Below are positions 62,786 to 64,000 of a DNA stretch of 64,000 nucleotides, in pieces. The DNA comes from Sinanaerobacter chloroacetimidivorans (GTDB lineage: Bacteria; Bacillota; Clostridia; Peptostreptococcales; Anaerovoracaceae), in assembly GCF_018128545.1 (NCBI RefSeq), contig NZ_JAGSND010000004.1:142861-206860 (forward strand), written 5' to 3'. Position numbers and translations under genes: made by a program. The notes under the pieces were generated by a model. The model made no database searches and was not told the DNA's origin. It saw nothing but the letters and a program-made list of their open reading frames with translations. Numbering within the stretch: the first letter of the stretch is position 1; every line of letters begins with the position of its first letter.

Positions 62786-63271
62786 ATGGGAAACGTTTTT
62801 AAATATGGTGAAAATGTCGATACCGACGTAATCATTCCCGCAAGGCATTTGAATACTTCTGATCCGGCGGAGCTTGCGAAGCATTGCATGGAAGATATCG
62901 ATGCAGAATTTGCCGGAAAGGTAAAACTGGGAGATATTATTGTAGCAGGAAAGAACTTTGGCTGCGGCTCCTCAAGAGAGCATGCGCCTATAGCGATCAA
63001 AGCGGCCGGCGTCAGCTGTGTTATCGCCCCTACCTTTGCCAGAATCTTTTACAGGAATTCCTTTAATACGGGACTTCCCATCCTTGAGTGTGAAGAGGCA
63101 GCCCAAAAAATTCAGGCCGGAGATGAGGTTGAAGTTGATTTTATGACCGGAGAAATCAAAAATATGACAAAAGGGGAGAGCTATCAGGCAGAACCTTTCC
63201 CGGAATTTATCACAAAAATAATTGAAAATGACGGCCTTGTAAATTACGTAAAAAATAATCTAAGTAGATAG
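62786..63271 (+). CDS. leuD: 3-isopropylmalate dehydratase, small subunit
   Basis: A 161-residue swivel-domain subunit. The substrate loop [12 protein letters not shown] (about 52-63) is the LeuD hallmark, and the [12 protein letters not shown] segment opens the domain. It docks onto LeuC. It begins 25 bases after leuC behind a weaker AAGGATAAG site. Part of the leuACDB operon. Confidence 0.95.
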   Translation: MGNVFKYGENVDTDVIIPARHLNTSDPAELAKHCMEDIDAEFAGKVKLGDIIVAGKNFGCGSSREHAPIAIKAAGVSCVIAPTFARIFYRNSFNTGLPILECEEAAQKIQAGDEVEVDFMTGEIKNMTKGESYQAEPFPEFITKIIENDGLVNYVKNNLSR

Positions 63272-63280
63272 GAGTATGAA

Positions 63281-64000
63281 ATGAATTACAAAATAGCGCT
63301 GGTTCCCGGTGATGGCATCGGCCCCGATGTGGTGGCTGAGGCGGTAAAGGTTCTGGATCAAATAGGAGTAAAATACGGACATCAATTTGAATACCGTACT
63401 GTATTGGCAGGGGGAGCAGCTATTGATGCAACAGGCGCTTGCCTGCCTGATGAAACTATTGAAATATGCAAAGATAGTGATGCTGTCTTACTGGGTGCCG
63501 TAGGCGGCTGGAAGTGGGATACCCTTCCCGGAGATCAAAGGCCGGAAAGAGCTTTGCTTGGACTTCGAAAGGAGCTTGGGCTCTTTGCTAACATCAGACC
63601 GGCGTTGCTTTTTGAAGAACTGGCGGATGCCTGCCCGCTGAAAACGGAGATCATCCAGGGGGGACTTGACATCGTCGTGGTTCGTGAGCTTACTGGAGGG
63701 ATCTACTTCGGTGAAAAGGGCTATAAGGATACGGAGCTTGGAAAAGCAGCTTATGATGTTGAACTCTATGCTGAAGAAGAAATTCGAAGAATTGCCATCG
63801 TAGCTTTTGATATGGCGATGAAAAGAAATAAAAAGCTCACTAGTGTAGATAAGGCAAACGTACTGGAAAGCTCCAGGCATTGGAGAAAAGTAGTAACGGA
63901 AGTTGCAGCAGATTATCCTGAGGTTGAATTAAGCCATATGTATATTGACAATGCAGCTATGCAGATGGTCAGAAATCCAAAGCAGTTTGACGTCATCGTT
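63281..64000 (+). CDS. leuB: 3-isopropylmalate dehydrogenase (3' cut by window edge)
   Basis: The first 240 codons are open to the window end with no stop. The N-terminal NAD-binding start [15 protein letters not shown] and the GAVGGWKWD and [13 protein letters not shown] stretches are those of LeuB, which oxidatively decarboxylates 3-isopropylmalate. The [15 protein letters not shown] motif (about residues 188-202) matches the LeuB/isocitrate dehydrogenase signature. The full protein is expected to be about 350-360 residues, so roughly the last third is missing. AGGAG precedes the ATG. Confidence 0.95.
   Translation, partial: MNYKIALVPGDGIGPDVVAEAVKVLDQIGVKYGHQFEYRTVLAGGAAIDATGACLPDETIEICKDSDAVLLGAVGGWKWDTLPGDQRPERALLGLRKELGLFANIRPALLFEELADACPLKTEIIQGGLDIVVVRELTGGIYFGEKGYKDTELGKAAYDVELYAEEEIRRIAIVAFDMAMKRNKKLTSVDKANVLESSRHWRKVVTEVAADYPEVELSHMYIDNAAMQMVRNPKQFDVIV

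Overview
The window reads as chromosomal DNA of an anaerobic, amino-acid-prototrophic member of the Clostridia (Bacillota). The signs are strong AGGAGG ribosome sites, a T-box leader on the leucine operon, DUF951 and DUF1836 proteins, a CBS-DRTGG family II pyrophosphatase, and oxygen-sensitive enzymes: a 2-hydroxyacyl-CoA dehydratase with its radical-generating activase, and a tungsten aldehyde:ferredoxin oxidoreductase. I cannot name the species. No tRNA, rRNA, IS element or CRISPR array was seen.

Layout. (1) 1-8.7 kb is housekeeping: the C-terminal part of a UPF0182 membrane protein, then a leftward block of mutY, a diguanylate cyclase, CBS-pyrophosphatase and a PfoR-like EIIC, an SGNH hydrolase, and a DUF1836 regulator. 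(2) 8.8-52.3 kb is a large catabolic island. It opens with a PAS-PAS-AAA+ sigma-54 activator carrying a TyrR-type HTH. (3) 52.4-59.5 kb is housekeeping again: glutamine synthetase, serS, DUF951, a membrane protein, putP, a small Cys-rich protein and a HAD phosphatase. (4) 59.58-64 kb is the leucine operon leuA-leuC-leuD-leuB, with a sigma-70 promoter, a T-box and an attenuator; leuB is cut by the window edge.

The catabolic island is the main result. Seven -24/-12 (sigma-54) promoters can be read directly, each with GG and GC exactly 10 bases apart, and all in intergenic gaps. They head: a TRAP transporter (P1); a leftward UxaA-type dehydratase/2-hydroxyacid dehydrogenase pair (P7, divergent from P2); a 13-gene CoA-thioester operon of acyl-CoA dehydrogenase, EtfBA, thiolase, hydroxyacyl-CoA dehydrogenase, enoyl-CoA hydratase, 2-hydroxyacyl-CoA dehydratase with activase, a FabZ-like dehydratase, a CoA-transferase, a GldA-like dehydrogenase and an SDR (P2); an MDR oxidoreductase (P3); Fe-alcohol dehydrogenase/SDR/MoaD-like/AOR (P4); a sodium symporter with a small membrane partner and two unknown proteins (P5); and a polyol/sugar-acid module with an ABC importer (P6). 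A 16-bp dyad, GATGC-N6-GCATC, sits upstream of six of the seven promoters and is the likely enhancer bound by the activator at 8818-10560.

Together these genes look like one regulon for fermenting hydroxylated compounds (polyols, sugar acids or hydroxy acids). Three importers feed alcohol, aldehyde and hydroxyacid oxidation, and a CoA branch that dehydrates a 2-hydroxyacyl-CoA and can reduce or thiolytically cleave the product. The actual substrate cannot be read from the sequence.
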